From: Burkholderiaceae bacterium
GTDB lineage: Bacteria > Pseudomonadota > Gammaproteobacteria > Burkholderiales > Burkholderiaceae
Direction of reading: 5' to 3'
NCBI GenBank assembly: GCA_030151165.1
Contig: JASLEM010000533.1
Span: 1-7,101, forward strand
Length of the DNA stretch: 7,101 nt
Shown here: positions 1 to 5,173 of the stretch, piece by piece
Numbering within the stretch: the stretch's first letter is position 1
Layout: each line of letters begins with the position of its first letter
Translations under genes and position numbers: made by a program
Notes under the pieces: model-generated
Told to the model about the DNA's origin: nothing
Databases searched by the model: none
What the model saw: the letters and a program-made list of their open reading frames with translations, nothing else

Positions 1-650
1 AGGTTGCCGTCGGTGCCGTTCTTGAAGCCGACCGGCGCCGACAGCCCCGACGCGAGCTCGCGGTGCACCTGGCTCTCGGTCGTGCGCGCGCCGATCGCGC
101 CCCAGCTGATCAGGTCGCCGATGTACTGCGGCGAGATCACGTCGAGGAACTCGACGGCGGCCGGTACGCCCTGTCGGTTGATGTCGACCAGCAGTTGGCG
201 CGCGATGCGCAGGCCTTCGTGGATGCGGTAGCTCTCGTCGAGGTACGGGTCGTTGATCAGGCCCTTCCAGCCCACCGTGGTGCGCGGCTTCTCGAAGTAG
301 ACGCGCATCACGATCTCGAGCGTGTCGGCATGCTTCGCCCGCTCGGCCTTGAGCTTGCGCGCGTACTCGAGCGCGGCGATCGGGTCGTGGATCGAGCACG
401 GGCCGATGATCACGAGCAGGCGATCGTCCGAGCCGGCGAGGATGTTGCGGATCGCCGACCGCGTGTCGCCGACCAGCGTCTCGACCGGCGTGCCCGCGAT
501 CGGGAAGAAGCGGATCAGGTGCTCGGGCGGCGGCAGCGGGGTGACGTCGGCGATGCGCTGGTCGTCGGTGTCGCTCGTGCGCTCGCTGAGCGACAGGCCG
601 TGGCGCGCCTCGCGCGGCAGGTTCGAGTTCGGGCGGGGGCTCGTCGTCAT
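1..650 (-). CDS. aroG: 3-deoxy-7-phosphoheptulonate (DAHP) synthase, type I, 3' end beyond the window
   Basis: DAHP synthase condenses phosphoenolpyruvate with erythrose 4-phosphate in the cytoplasm, the first committed step of the shikimate pathway to Phe, Tyr and Trp. The first 216 codons are present; the protein runs off the left edge (family length about 350 residues). It aligns without gaps to E. coli AroG over long blocks: GPCSIHD at 83-89 (Cys85 matches the metal-ligand Cys), MRVYFEKPRTTVGWKGL ending near 131, and GARTTESQVHRELASG at 187-202. At sites where E. coli AroG mutations relieve Phe feedback, Pro150 and Ser180 correspond to Pro163 and Ser193 here, while the Asp146 position is Arg159, so the allosteric class is not certain. 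The ATG at 650-648 is supported by GGAGAAG at 661-655. A leader peptide and intrinsic terminator lie just upstream on the same strand, which implies attenuation control. The symbol aroG rather than aroF or aroH is a family-level choice. Confidence 0.96.
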   Translation of the reverse strand, partial: MTTSPRPNSNLPREARHGLSLSERTSDTDDQRIADVTPLPPPEHLIRFFPIAGTPVETLVGDTRSAIRNILAGSDDRLLVIIGPCSIHDPIAALEYARKLKAERAKHADTLEIVMRVYFEKPRTTVGWKGLINDPYLDESYRIHEGLRIARQLLVDINRQGVPAAVEFLDVISPQYIGDLISWGAIGARTTESQVHRELASGLSAPVGFKNGTDGN

Positions 651-654
651 GGGT

Positions 655-661
655 CTTCTCC
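655..661 (-). promoter_or_regulatory. Ribosome binding site of aroG
   Basis: The minus strand reads GGAGAAG, four bases before the ATG at 650-648 (seven from the GGAG core). It lies 53 bases beyond the U tract of the attenuator terminator, so translation of aroG is initiated independently of the leader peptide. Confidence 0.8.
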
Positions 662-713
662 GGGAGTCGTTCGACAGGGATCGCTTGAAGGGCTCAGGGC
701 CTGCGCACCGGCG

Positions 714-741
714 AAAAAAAACCGCCGGGTTTGCCGGCGGT
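714..741 (-). terminator. Intrinsic terminator between leader peptide and aroG (attenuator)
   Basis: On the minus strand ACCGCCGG (741-734) and CCGGCGGT (728-721) form a perfect 8-bp GC-rich stem with a five-base CAAAC loop. Seven U residues follow directly (720-714), eight counting the last base of the stem. No T tract follows the hairpin on the plus strand, so it works only for minus-strand transcription. It lies 20 bases after the stop codon of the aromatic leader peptide and 63 bases before aroG. There is no other minus-strand gene whose end it could mark, except the leader itself. Its place between the leader and the biosynthetic gene makes it a conditional terminator. Confidence 0.88.
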
Positions 742-761
742 CTTTCGGGGGTCTCGTCTGC

Positions 762-842
762 TTACTTGCGCGCGATTGCCTCTCCAGCCACCTGACGGGG
801 CGAGAACCAAAAGTACGAAAAGAAGAAGTGCGAGACGTTCAT
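762..842 (-). CDS. Aromatic-rich leader peptide (26 aa) controlling aroG by attenuation
   Basis: This 26-codon ORF runs from ATG at 842-840 to TAA at 764-762. Codons 6-13 (827-804) read FFFSYFWF: five Phe, one Tyr, one Trp and one Ser, using TTC and TTT codons, so the stretch is AT-rich against its surroundings. The rest is an ordinary tail ending in AIARK. The composition resembles enterobacterial PheL, the leader of pheA, but all three aromatic residues are present, as would suit a gene at the shared head of the pathway. The stop codon is 20 bases before the terminator stem, so a ribosome finishing the peptide would leave the terminator free to form. No Shine-Dalgarno sequence precedes the ATG. 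The product probably has no function of its own; the act of translating it is the signal. The frame stays open upstream to 983, but that part falls in a palindromic repeat and has no leader character. Confidence 0.85.
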   Translation of the reverse strand: MNVSHFFFSYFWFSPRQVAGEAIARK

Positions 843-851
843 TGAAATTCG

Positions 852-860
852 AATGTAGCA
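852..860 (-). promoter_or_regulatory. Candidate extended -10 promoter for the aroG leader transcript
   Basis: The minus strand reads TGCTACATT (860-852): TG, one base, then TACATT, four of six matches to TATAAT with the extended TGn motif. No convincing -35 box is found at 15-19 bases upstream, which an extended -10 can compensate for. Initiation 6-9 bases downstream would fall at about 846-843, directly before the ATG at 842, giving a leaderless or nearly leaderless RNA. That agrees with the missing Shine-Dalgarno sequence. Confidence 0.45.
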
Positions 861-911
861 CGGCGCGCGAAAACCGTGGCTTCGTGCCGCGGCAAGCGGC
901 GCTTCTGCTGG

Positions 912-981
912 GGTGGATCCTGCGACTTCGCGCAGGATGACAAGCCCGTCGGCCATCCTGCGCGAAGTCGCAGGATCATCC
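912..981. repeat. Palindromic repeat pair (REP/BIME-like) downstream of tldD
   Basis: Two 23-base arms, 917-939 and 954-976, are perfect reverse complements separated by 14 bases. Each arm is also a palindrome, with ATCCTGCG and CGCAGGAT forming an 8-bp stem around a six-base loop. The outer flanks (GTGG at 913-916, and ATCATCCAC ending near 981) extend the symmetry with a three-base offset. The element begins within ten bases of the tldD stop codon. No T tract follows on either strand, so it is not a standard intrinsic terminator; it may act as a 3'-end RNA stabiliser. Head-to-head pairs of short palindromes in intergenic DNA are typical of dispersed REP-type elements. Multiple genomic copies are expected but cannot be seen in this window. 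Confidence 0.75.
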
Positions 982-986
982 ACACA

Positions 987-2450
987 TCACGCGGTGCCGC
1001 CGACGACGAGGCCGTCGATCCGCAGCGTCGGCTGCCCGACGCCCACCGGCACGCTCTGGCCTTCCTTGCCGCAGACGCCCACGCCCGAGTCGAGCTCGAG
1101 GTCGTTGCCGATCATCGAGATGCGCGTCAGCGCCTCCGGGCCGTTGCCGATCAGCGTCGCGCCCTTCACCGGGTACAGGATCTTGCCGTTCTCGACCCAG
1201 TAGGCCTCGCTCGCCGAGAACACGAACTTGCCGCTCGTGATGTCGACCTGCCCGCCGCCGAAGTTGGTCGCGTACAGCCCGCGCTTGATCGACGCGACGA
1301 TCTCTTCCTTCGGCTTGTCGCCGGCCAGCATGTACGTGTTGGTCATGCGCGGCATCGGCGTGTGCGCGTAGCTCTCGCGGCGGCCGTTGCCGGTCGGCTT
1401 GACGCCCATCAGGCGCGCGTTCATCGAATCCTGGATGTAGCCGCGCAGGATGCCGTCCTCGATCAGCACGTTGCGCTGGCTCGCGTTGCCTTCGTCGTCG
1501 ACGTTGAGCGAGCCGCGGCGGTCGGCGATCGTGCCGTCGTCCAGCACCGTCACGCCCTTGGCCGCGACGCGCTTGCCGATGCGGCCCGCGAACGTGCTCG
1601 AGCCCTTGCGGTTGAAGTCGCCTTCGAGCCCGTGGCCGACGGCCTCGTGCAGCAGTACGCCCGGCCAGCCCGGGCCGAGCACGACCGTCATCTCGCCGGC
1701 GGGCACGGGGCGCGACTCGAGGTTCACGAGCGCCGCGTTGACGGCCTGGTCGACGTACTTCGACAGGATGTCCTCGGTGAAGTAGCCCAGCCCGAAGCGG
1801 CCGCCGCCGCCGCCGGAGCCCGTCTCGCGACGGCCGTTCTGCTCGGCGATGACGGTGATCGACAGCCGCACCAGCGGGCGGACGTCGGCCGCGCGGGTGC
1901 CGTCGGCGCGCGCGATCAGCACGACGTCGTGCTCCGCCGCGAGGCCAGCCATGACCTGCACGACGCGCGGGTCGCGGGCACGCGCCACCTTCTCGATCTT
2001 CTCGAGCAGCGCGACCTTCTGCGTGCTGTCGAGCGTCGCGATCGGGTCGGCCGGGCCGTAGAGGATGCGGCTCGGCGAGATCTTCGTCGTCTTCTGCAGC
2101 TTCACGCGCCGGCTCTGCCCGGCCGCGGCGATCGCGCGCACGGTGCGGGCGGCGTCCATCAGCGAGGCGGCGGAGATGTCGTCGGAGTAGGCGAACGCCG
2201 TCTTTTCGCCGGCGACGGCGCGCACGCCGACGCCCTGGTCGATCGAGAAGCTGCCGCTCTTGACGATCCCTTCCTCCAGGCTCCAGCCTTCGTGGCGCGT
2301 GGTCTGGAAGTAGAGGTCGGCGTCGTCGACGCGGTGCTCGCCCATCGCGGCCAGCGTGGACGCGAGGGTGGCCTCCGTCAGGCCGAACGGTTCGAGCAAC
2401 AGGCCTTGCGCGATGGCCAGGCGTTCGATCGTGGGTTCGCGGGTGATCAA
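987..2450 (-). CDS. tldD: Metalloprotease TldD
   Basis: TldD is the catalytic subunit of the cytoplasmic TldD/TldE (PmbA) protease. In E. coli it trims unfolded peptides, matures microcin B17 and helps to degrade CcdA. The 487-residue product matches E. coli TldD (481 aa) along its length. It carries GWPGVLLHEAVGHGLEGDF with the zinc-site HExxxH at 268-273. The C-terminal GVGVCGKEGQ places Cys460 at the equivalent of E. coli Cys454, the third zinc ligand. A five-glycine run lies at 213-217. The start is the TTG at 2450-2448, preceded by AGGAG (2461-2457) at six-base spacing; this gives the family length, although the frame stays open to 2696. The partner gene tldE/pmbA is not in the window. 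It is divergent from a small exported protein and followed by a palindromic repeat. Confidence 0.97.
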   Translation of the reverse strand: MITREPTIERLAIAQGLLLEPFGLTEATLASTLAAMGEHRVDDADLYFQTTRHEGWSLEEGIVKSGSFSIDQGVGVRAVAGEKTAFAYSDDISAASLMDAARTVRAIAAAGQSRRVKLQKTTKISPSRILYGPADPIATLDSTQKVALLEKIEKVARARDPRVVQVMAGLAAEHDVVLIARADGTRAADVRPLVRLSITVIAEQNGRRETGSGGGGGRFGLGYFTEDILSKYVDQAVNAALVNLESRPVPAGEMTVVLGPGWPGVLLHEAVGHGLEGDFNRKGSSTFAGRIGKRVAAKGVTVLDDGTIADRRGSLNVDDEGNASQRNVLIEDGILRGYIQDSMNARLMGVKPTGNGRRESYAHTPMPRMTNTYMLAGDKPKEEIVASIKRGLYATNFGGGQVDITSGKFVFSASEAYWVENGKILYPVKGATLIGNGPEALTRISMIGNDLELDSGVGVCGKEGQSVPVGVGQPTLRIDGLVVGGTA

Positions 2451-2456
2451 GGCAGG

Positions 2457-2461
2457 CTCCT
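2457..2461 (-). promoter_or_regulatory. Ribosome binding site selecting the TTG start of tldD
   Basis: AGGAG on the minus strand lies six bases before TTG (2450-2448). No ATG in the extended frame yields a family-length protein, so this site decides the start. Confidence 0.7.
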
Positions 2462-2475
2462 GGTTTGCTGTATCA

Positions 2476-2505
2476 GAGACAAGCCGGCACGGACCGGCGA
2501 GTCTC
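2476..2505. repeat. Interrupted dyad between tldD and the divergent small gene
   Basis: GAGAC (2476-2480) and GTCTC (2501-2505) form an outer 5-bp stem. GCCGG (2483-2487) and CCGGC (2494-2498) form an inner 5-bp stem around a six-base loop. A two-by-two internal loop (AA opposite GA) separates them. The dyad is 26 bases upstream of the tldD start. It could be an operator shared by the divergent genes or a hairpin in the tldD 5' untranslated RNA. Function is unknown. Confidence 0.5.
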
Positions 2506-2625
2506 ACGAAAGTGGGTTCGATTGTGCAGGGAACAAGCCGCCAGGGCCTCTCCTGCGCGAGCGCAAGGCGACCAGCCGGCGCTGCAGAGCACGCTTTCAC
2601 GCACCCATCGAACAAGGAGTCTGAC

Positions 2626-2940
2626 ATGTTCAACCGCAATCTGCTCATCGCCGCCGGCTTGGCCCTTGCGACCGGCGCCACCTTCGCCCAAGGCACCTAC
2701 CAGGAAGACCAGCGCAACTGGACGCAGGAACAACGCATCCAGCAAGGCGAGCGCAACGGCACGCTGTCGCCGTACGAGGCGTCCCACCTGCAGCGCCAGC
2801 AGCGCCTGATCCACGGCGCGGAACGCCACGCCGCGGCGGACGGCACGATCACGCCGCGCGAGCGCGAGCACATCCGACACCTGCAGGAACACTCGAGCGC
2901 CGACATCGCGCGCGACAAGCGCGACAACAACGGCTATTGA
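2626..2940 (+). CDS. Small exported protein of unknown function
   Basis: The 104-residue product starts at the ATG at 2626, preceded by AAGGAG (2614-2619) with six-base spacing. Residues 1-21 form a signal peptide: N-R-N at the start, a hydrophobic core LLIAAGLALATGA, and a likely cut after TFA21, giving a mature protein of about 83 residues. The mature part is very hydrophilic, rich in Gln, Arg, Glu and His, and predicted helical. It has two loosely repeated units, each containing a Gly-turn-Glu segment: NGTLSPYEASHLQRQQ near 45-60 and DGTITPREREHIRHLQ near 73-88. The D-G-x-I-x-x-x-E spacing recalls half of an EF-hand loop but is too incomplete to claim calcium binding. Similar small periplasmic proteins are common in Burkholderiales, without an assigned role that I can name. 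It is divergent from tldD and convergent with rsmI (24 bp apart). Confidence 0.85.
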   Translation: MFNRNLLIAAGLALATGATFAQGTYQEDQRNWTQEQRIQQGERNGTLSPYEASHLQRQQRLIHGAERHAAADGTITPREREHIRHLQEHSSADIARDKRDNNGY

Positions 2941-2964
2941 TCGCAGCCACGGGCGCGCGCGGCG

Positions 2965-3972
2965 TCAGGCCGCGCCGTCGTCCGGCGAATCGTCGTCGGG
3001 CGGCTCGTCCGCGCGCCACGCGAGCGCCTGCGCGTAGAGGCGCTTGCGCGGCAGCCCGCACAACTCGGCGGCCAGCGCCGAGGCCTGTTTCAACGGCAGT
3101 TCGCGCAGCAGCACGCGCAGCGTGCGTTCGGCGTCCGGCGGCAACGCGTCCTCGCCGGCCGCCTGCGCGATGGCCGCGTGCAGCACCAGCACGAACTCGC
3201 CACGCCGGTGGTTGGCGTCCTGCGCCAGCCAGCGCGCGAACACGCCCACCGGCATCGTCGCCACCTGCTCGAACTGCTTCGTCAATTCGCGGCAGACCGT
3301 GACCAGTCGCGGTTCACCATCGGGTCCGCCGAGCACGTCGCCCATCGCGGCGGCGAGCGCCTCGATGCGGTGCGGCGCCTCGAAGATCACCGTCGACCGG
3401 CGCGCATCCCGCAGCCGCTCCAGCTCGTTTGCGCGCTCCTGCGCCTTGTTCGACAGGAAGCCGGCGAAGGCGAAGCCGTCGGCGTGCGTGTCGCCCGCGA
3501 CGCTCAGCGCCGCGATCGCGCTGCTCGCGCCCGGCAGCGGCATCACGCGATGGCCCGCGGCCGCCACGACCTGCACCAGCACCGCGCCCGGGTCGGAGAC
3601 CGCCGGCGTGCCGGCGTCGCTGATGTAGGCCACGCGCTCGCCCGCCGCGAGCCGCGCGCAGACCTGCGCCGCGCCGCCGCGCTCGTTGTGCTCGTGCAGC
3701 GCCAACAGCGGCTTTTCCAGGCCGAAATGCCGCAGGAACGCCCCGCTCGTGCGTGTATCCTCGCAAGCGATGACGTCCGCCAGCGCGAGGGCGTGCAAGG
3801 CGCGCAGGCTGATGTCGGCGAGGTTGCCGATCGGCGTCGCGACCACGTAGAGGCAGCCGCGCGGATAGTCCTGCTGGCCGGCCACGGCCGCGGCGGTCTG
3901 CAGCGTCTGGCGCAGGCCGACGGCCGCGGGCGGGTGCGCGTCGGCGGCGGGCGGCGGGGAAGGGTCGGACAC
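2965..3972 (-). CDS. rsmI: 16S rRNA (cytidine-1402-2'-O)-methyltransferase RsmI
   Basis: RsmI uses S-adenosylmethionine to methylate the 2'-O of C1402 in the 30S decoding centre, working with RsmH to give m4Cm. Motifs of the tetrapyrrole-methylase fold occur in order: TPIGNLADIS (46-55), EDTR (71-74), SDAGTP (118-123) with DPG (127-129), PLPG (145-148), ELTK (229-232) and RRGEFVL (256-262). A C-terminal RsmI helical domain (about 280-320) and an acidic tail DEPPDDDSPDDGAA follow. The product is 335 aa against 286 in E. coli, mostly because of an N-terminal extension. The GTG at 3972-3970 is chosen since LRQTLQTAAAVAGQQDYPRG resembles the N-terminal part of other betaproteobacterial RsmI proteins; a later GTG (3885-3883) would give 306 aa. 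Neither has a strong ribosome binding site. The start lies 6 bp from the divergent yraN. Confidence 0.95.
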   Translation of the reverse strand: MSDPSPPPAADAHPPAAVGLRQTLQTAAAVAGQQDYPRGCLYVVATPIGNLADISLRALHALALADVIACEDTRTSGAFLRHFGLEKPLLALHEHNERGGAAQVCARLAAGERVAYISDAGTPAVSDPGAVLVQVVAAAGHRVMPLPGASSAIAALSVAGDTHADGFAFAGFLSNKAQERANELERLRDARRSTVIFEAPHRIEALAAAMGDVLGGPDGEPRLVTVCRELTKQFEQVATMPVGVFARWLAQDANHRRGEFVLVLHAAIAQAAGEDALPPDAERTLRVLLRELPLKQASALAAELCGLPRKRLYAQALAWRADEPPDDDSPDDGAA

Positions 3973-3978
3973 GATGGG

Positions 3979-4383
3979 ATGGGCCCCTGGGTGAAACAGG
4001 AATCGGAAGCACTCGCGGAGCGCCGGGCGCGCGTCGGGCGGGAAGGCGAAGACCGCGCATTGCGCGTGCTCGAGGCACGCGGGCTGCGCCTGCTGGAGCG
4101 CAATTATCGAGTCGCGCGCGGCCCGTCGCGGCGCGGCGGCGAAATCGACCTGATTCTGCTCGATCGCGACGGCACGCTCGTCTTCGTCGAGGTGCGCGCG
4201 CGGCGCGGCGCGTCGGCCGGCGGTGCCGCGGCGAGCGTCGGCCCGGCCAAGCGGGCGCGCCTGGTGTACGCGGCGCAGAGCTACCTCGCGGGCCTCGACC
4301 GCATCCCGCCGTGCCGGTTCGACGTCGTCGCGGTCGACGGCGACCGCGTGCAGTGGCTGCGCGCGGCGTTTGACGAGGCGTGA
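3979..4383 (+). CDS. yraN: YraN family (UPF0102) nuclease-like protein
   Basis: The 134-residue protein belongs to UPF0102, a family with a predicted PD-(D/E)xK endonuclease-like fold related to Holliday junction resolvases; its cellular role is unsettled. Visible family motifs are REGEDRALRVLEARG (21-35), GGEIDLILLD (53-62), VFVEVRARR (68-76), GGAAASVGPAKRARL (81-95) and CRFDVVAVDG (112-121). Asp57, Glu71 and the Arg73 that follows Val72 would form the D...ExK/R core; Arg in place of Lys is also seen in E. coli YraN. The ATG at 3979 gives the family length. No clear Shine-Dalgarno sequence is at ideal distance; the G-rich run near 3956-3964 is about 14 bases away. Its start is 6 bp from that of the divergent rsmI, so any yraN promoter must lie within rsmI. 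Confidence 0.93.
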   Translation: MGPWVKQESEALAERRARVGREGEDRALRVLEARGLRLLERNYRVARGPSRRGGEIDLILLDRDGTLVFVEVRARRGASAGGAAASVGPAKRARLVYAAQSYLAGLDRIPPCRFDVVAVDGDRVQWLRAAFDEA

Positions 4384-4503
4384 GCCCGCGGCGCGACGCC
4401 ACGGACACATCGATTCACATGTTCGCCATCGAACGCCGCCACCATCGCGCGGCGCCGTGGAACTCGGCCGCAATACGCGACTCTGTCCTACGAACCCCTG
4501 AAC

Positions 4504-4509
4504 TATGAT
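4504..4509 (+). promoter_or_regulatory. Candidate -10 element upstream of diaA-like gene
   Basis: TATGAT matches TATAAT at five of six positions and stands in otherwise GC-rich DNA in the 174-base gap between yraN and the SIS gene. No good -35 hexamer is visible at 16-18 bases. The rest of the gap holds only a 6-bp GC hairpin (CGCCGC 4434-4439 / GCGGCG 4449-4454) with no T tract. If used, transcription would begin near 4516, about 42 bases before the start codon. Confidence 0.3.
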
Positions 4510-4557
4510 CGCCGCGCGGCAGCTCGACGCCGCCGCGCTTTCCGCACCCTGTCGCCC

Positions 4558-5163
4558 ATGCTCGAACCCCGTATCCAACAACACTTCTTCGAAAGCGCCG
4601 ACCTGAGCTACCAGGCGGCGGAATCGATGGCGCGTCCGATCGCCGACGCCGCCGAGGCCATCGTCGACTGCGTGACGTCCGGCGGGCGGATCTGGGTGCA
4701 TGGGCGCGGCATCGCGCAGGCGCCGGCGCAGCTGCTCGGCGCGGCCTTGTCGGGTCGCTTCGAGCGCGAGCGCCCGGGCCTGGCCGCGATGGTGCTGGCG
4801 GTCGACGCGCTGCTGCTGTCCGAGCCGCGCGACCCCGGCACCGACGCGCCCGCCGTGCAGCAGCTGCGCGTGCTGGGCCAGGGCGGCGACGTGCTGGTCG
4901 CCTTCGCGCTGCGGCCGGACGACGCGCTGCTGGCCGCCGTCGTCAGCGCGGCGCACGAGCGCGAGATGAGCGCGATCGTCGTCGCCGGCCGTGAGCCGGG
5001 CTCGGGCGCGCCGCGCCACGGCGCCGTGACCACCGCCGAAACCGACATCTGGATCTCCGTGCCGCACGAGCGCGCCGCGCGCGTCTGCGAACTCCAGCTC
5101 CTGACGCTGCATGCGCTGTGCGATGCCGTCGACCTCCAACTCCTCGGCGATGCCGACCTCTGA
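4558..5163 (+). CDS. diaA: DiaA-like SIS-domain protein
   Basis: The 201-residue protein is a single SIS domain of the DiaA/GmhA family. E. coli DiaA binds DnaA as a tetramer and promotes timely replication initiation; GmhA is sedoheptulose-7-phosphate isomerase. Alignment to DiaA is clear at FESADLSYQAAESM (11-24), SGRFERERPGLAAM (65-78), VLGQGGDVLVAFAL (105-118) and ARVCELQLLTLHALCDAVD (174-192). Both phosphosugar loops are altered: GNGxS is HGRGIAQ (48-54), and the STxGNS loop is FALRPDDA (116-123), so the Ser/Thr phosphate ligands are gone and isomerase activity is unlikely. Gene order yraN-diaA-dolP matches E. coli yraN-yraO-yraP, which favours DiaA over GmhA. The ATG at 4558 aligns with the DiaA N-terminus, though no ribosome binding site is evident. 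It ends 10 bases before dolP. Confidence 0.88.
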   Translation: MLEPRIQQHFFESADLSYQAAESMARPIADAAEAIVDCVTSGGRIWVHGRGIAQAPAQLLGAALSGRFERERPGLAAMVLAVDALLLSEPRDPGTDAPAVQQLRVLGQGGDVLVAFALRPDDALLAAVVSAAHEREMSAIVVAGREPGSGAPRHGAVTTAETDIWISVPHERAARVCELQLLTLHALCDAVDLQLLGDADL

Positions 5164-5173
5164 TCGATCACCG

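Larger units (their letters stand above)
651..845 (-). promoter_or_regulatory. Predicted aromatic amino acid attenuator of aroG
   Basis: The segment holds, in transcription order: the start-site region, leader peptide, control codons (827-804), intrinsic terminator (741-714) and the aroG ribosome binding site. By analogy with pheA and trpE leaders, stalling at the control codons should free leader RNA at about 792-742 to pair with the 5' arm of the terminator. Hand folding gives only short candidates: GGUGG (792-788) with CCGCC (740-736), a G-U-containing 5-bp helix, or GCUGG (788-784) with CCGGC (737-733). A perfect 6-bp pair GUCUCG (836-831) / CGAGAC (756-751) would be blocked by a ribosome stalled on the Phe codons. 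The antiterminator is therefore inferred and not firmly located. Confidence 0.75.

Noticed and set aside
711..750. The hairpin as terminator for plus-strand transcription
   Set aside because: On the plus strand the stem is followed by CTTTCGGGGG, not a T tract; the U run is present only on the minus strand.
63..845. Long plus-strand ORF of 260 codons opposite aroG
   Set aside because: It is antisense to a clearly recognisable DAHP synthase; its Arg/Ala/Asp/Val-rich composition is a by-product of the GC-rich codons of the real gene.
762..983. Full-length 73-codon minus-strand ORF containing the leader peptide
   Set aside because: Its first 47 codons translate the palindromic repeat and promoter region. 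Only the last 26 codons from the ATG at 842 have leader-peptide character.
876..2624. Plus-strand ORF of 582 codons opposite tldD
   Set aside because: It is the mirror frame of tldD, with repetitive Ala/Arg/Asp/His/Val composition, no domain, and a start inside intergenic repeat DNA.
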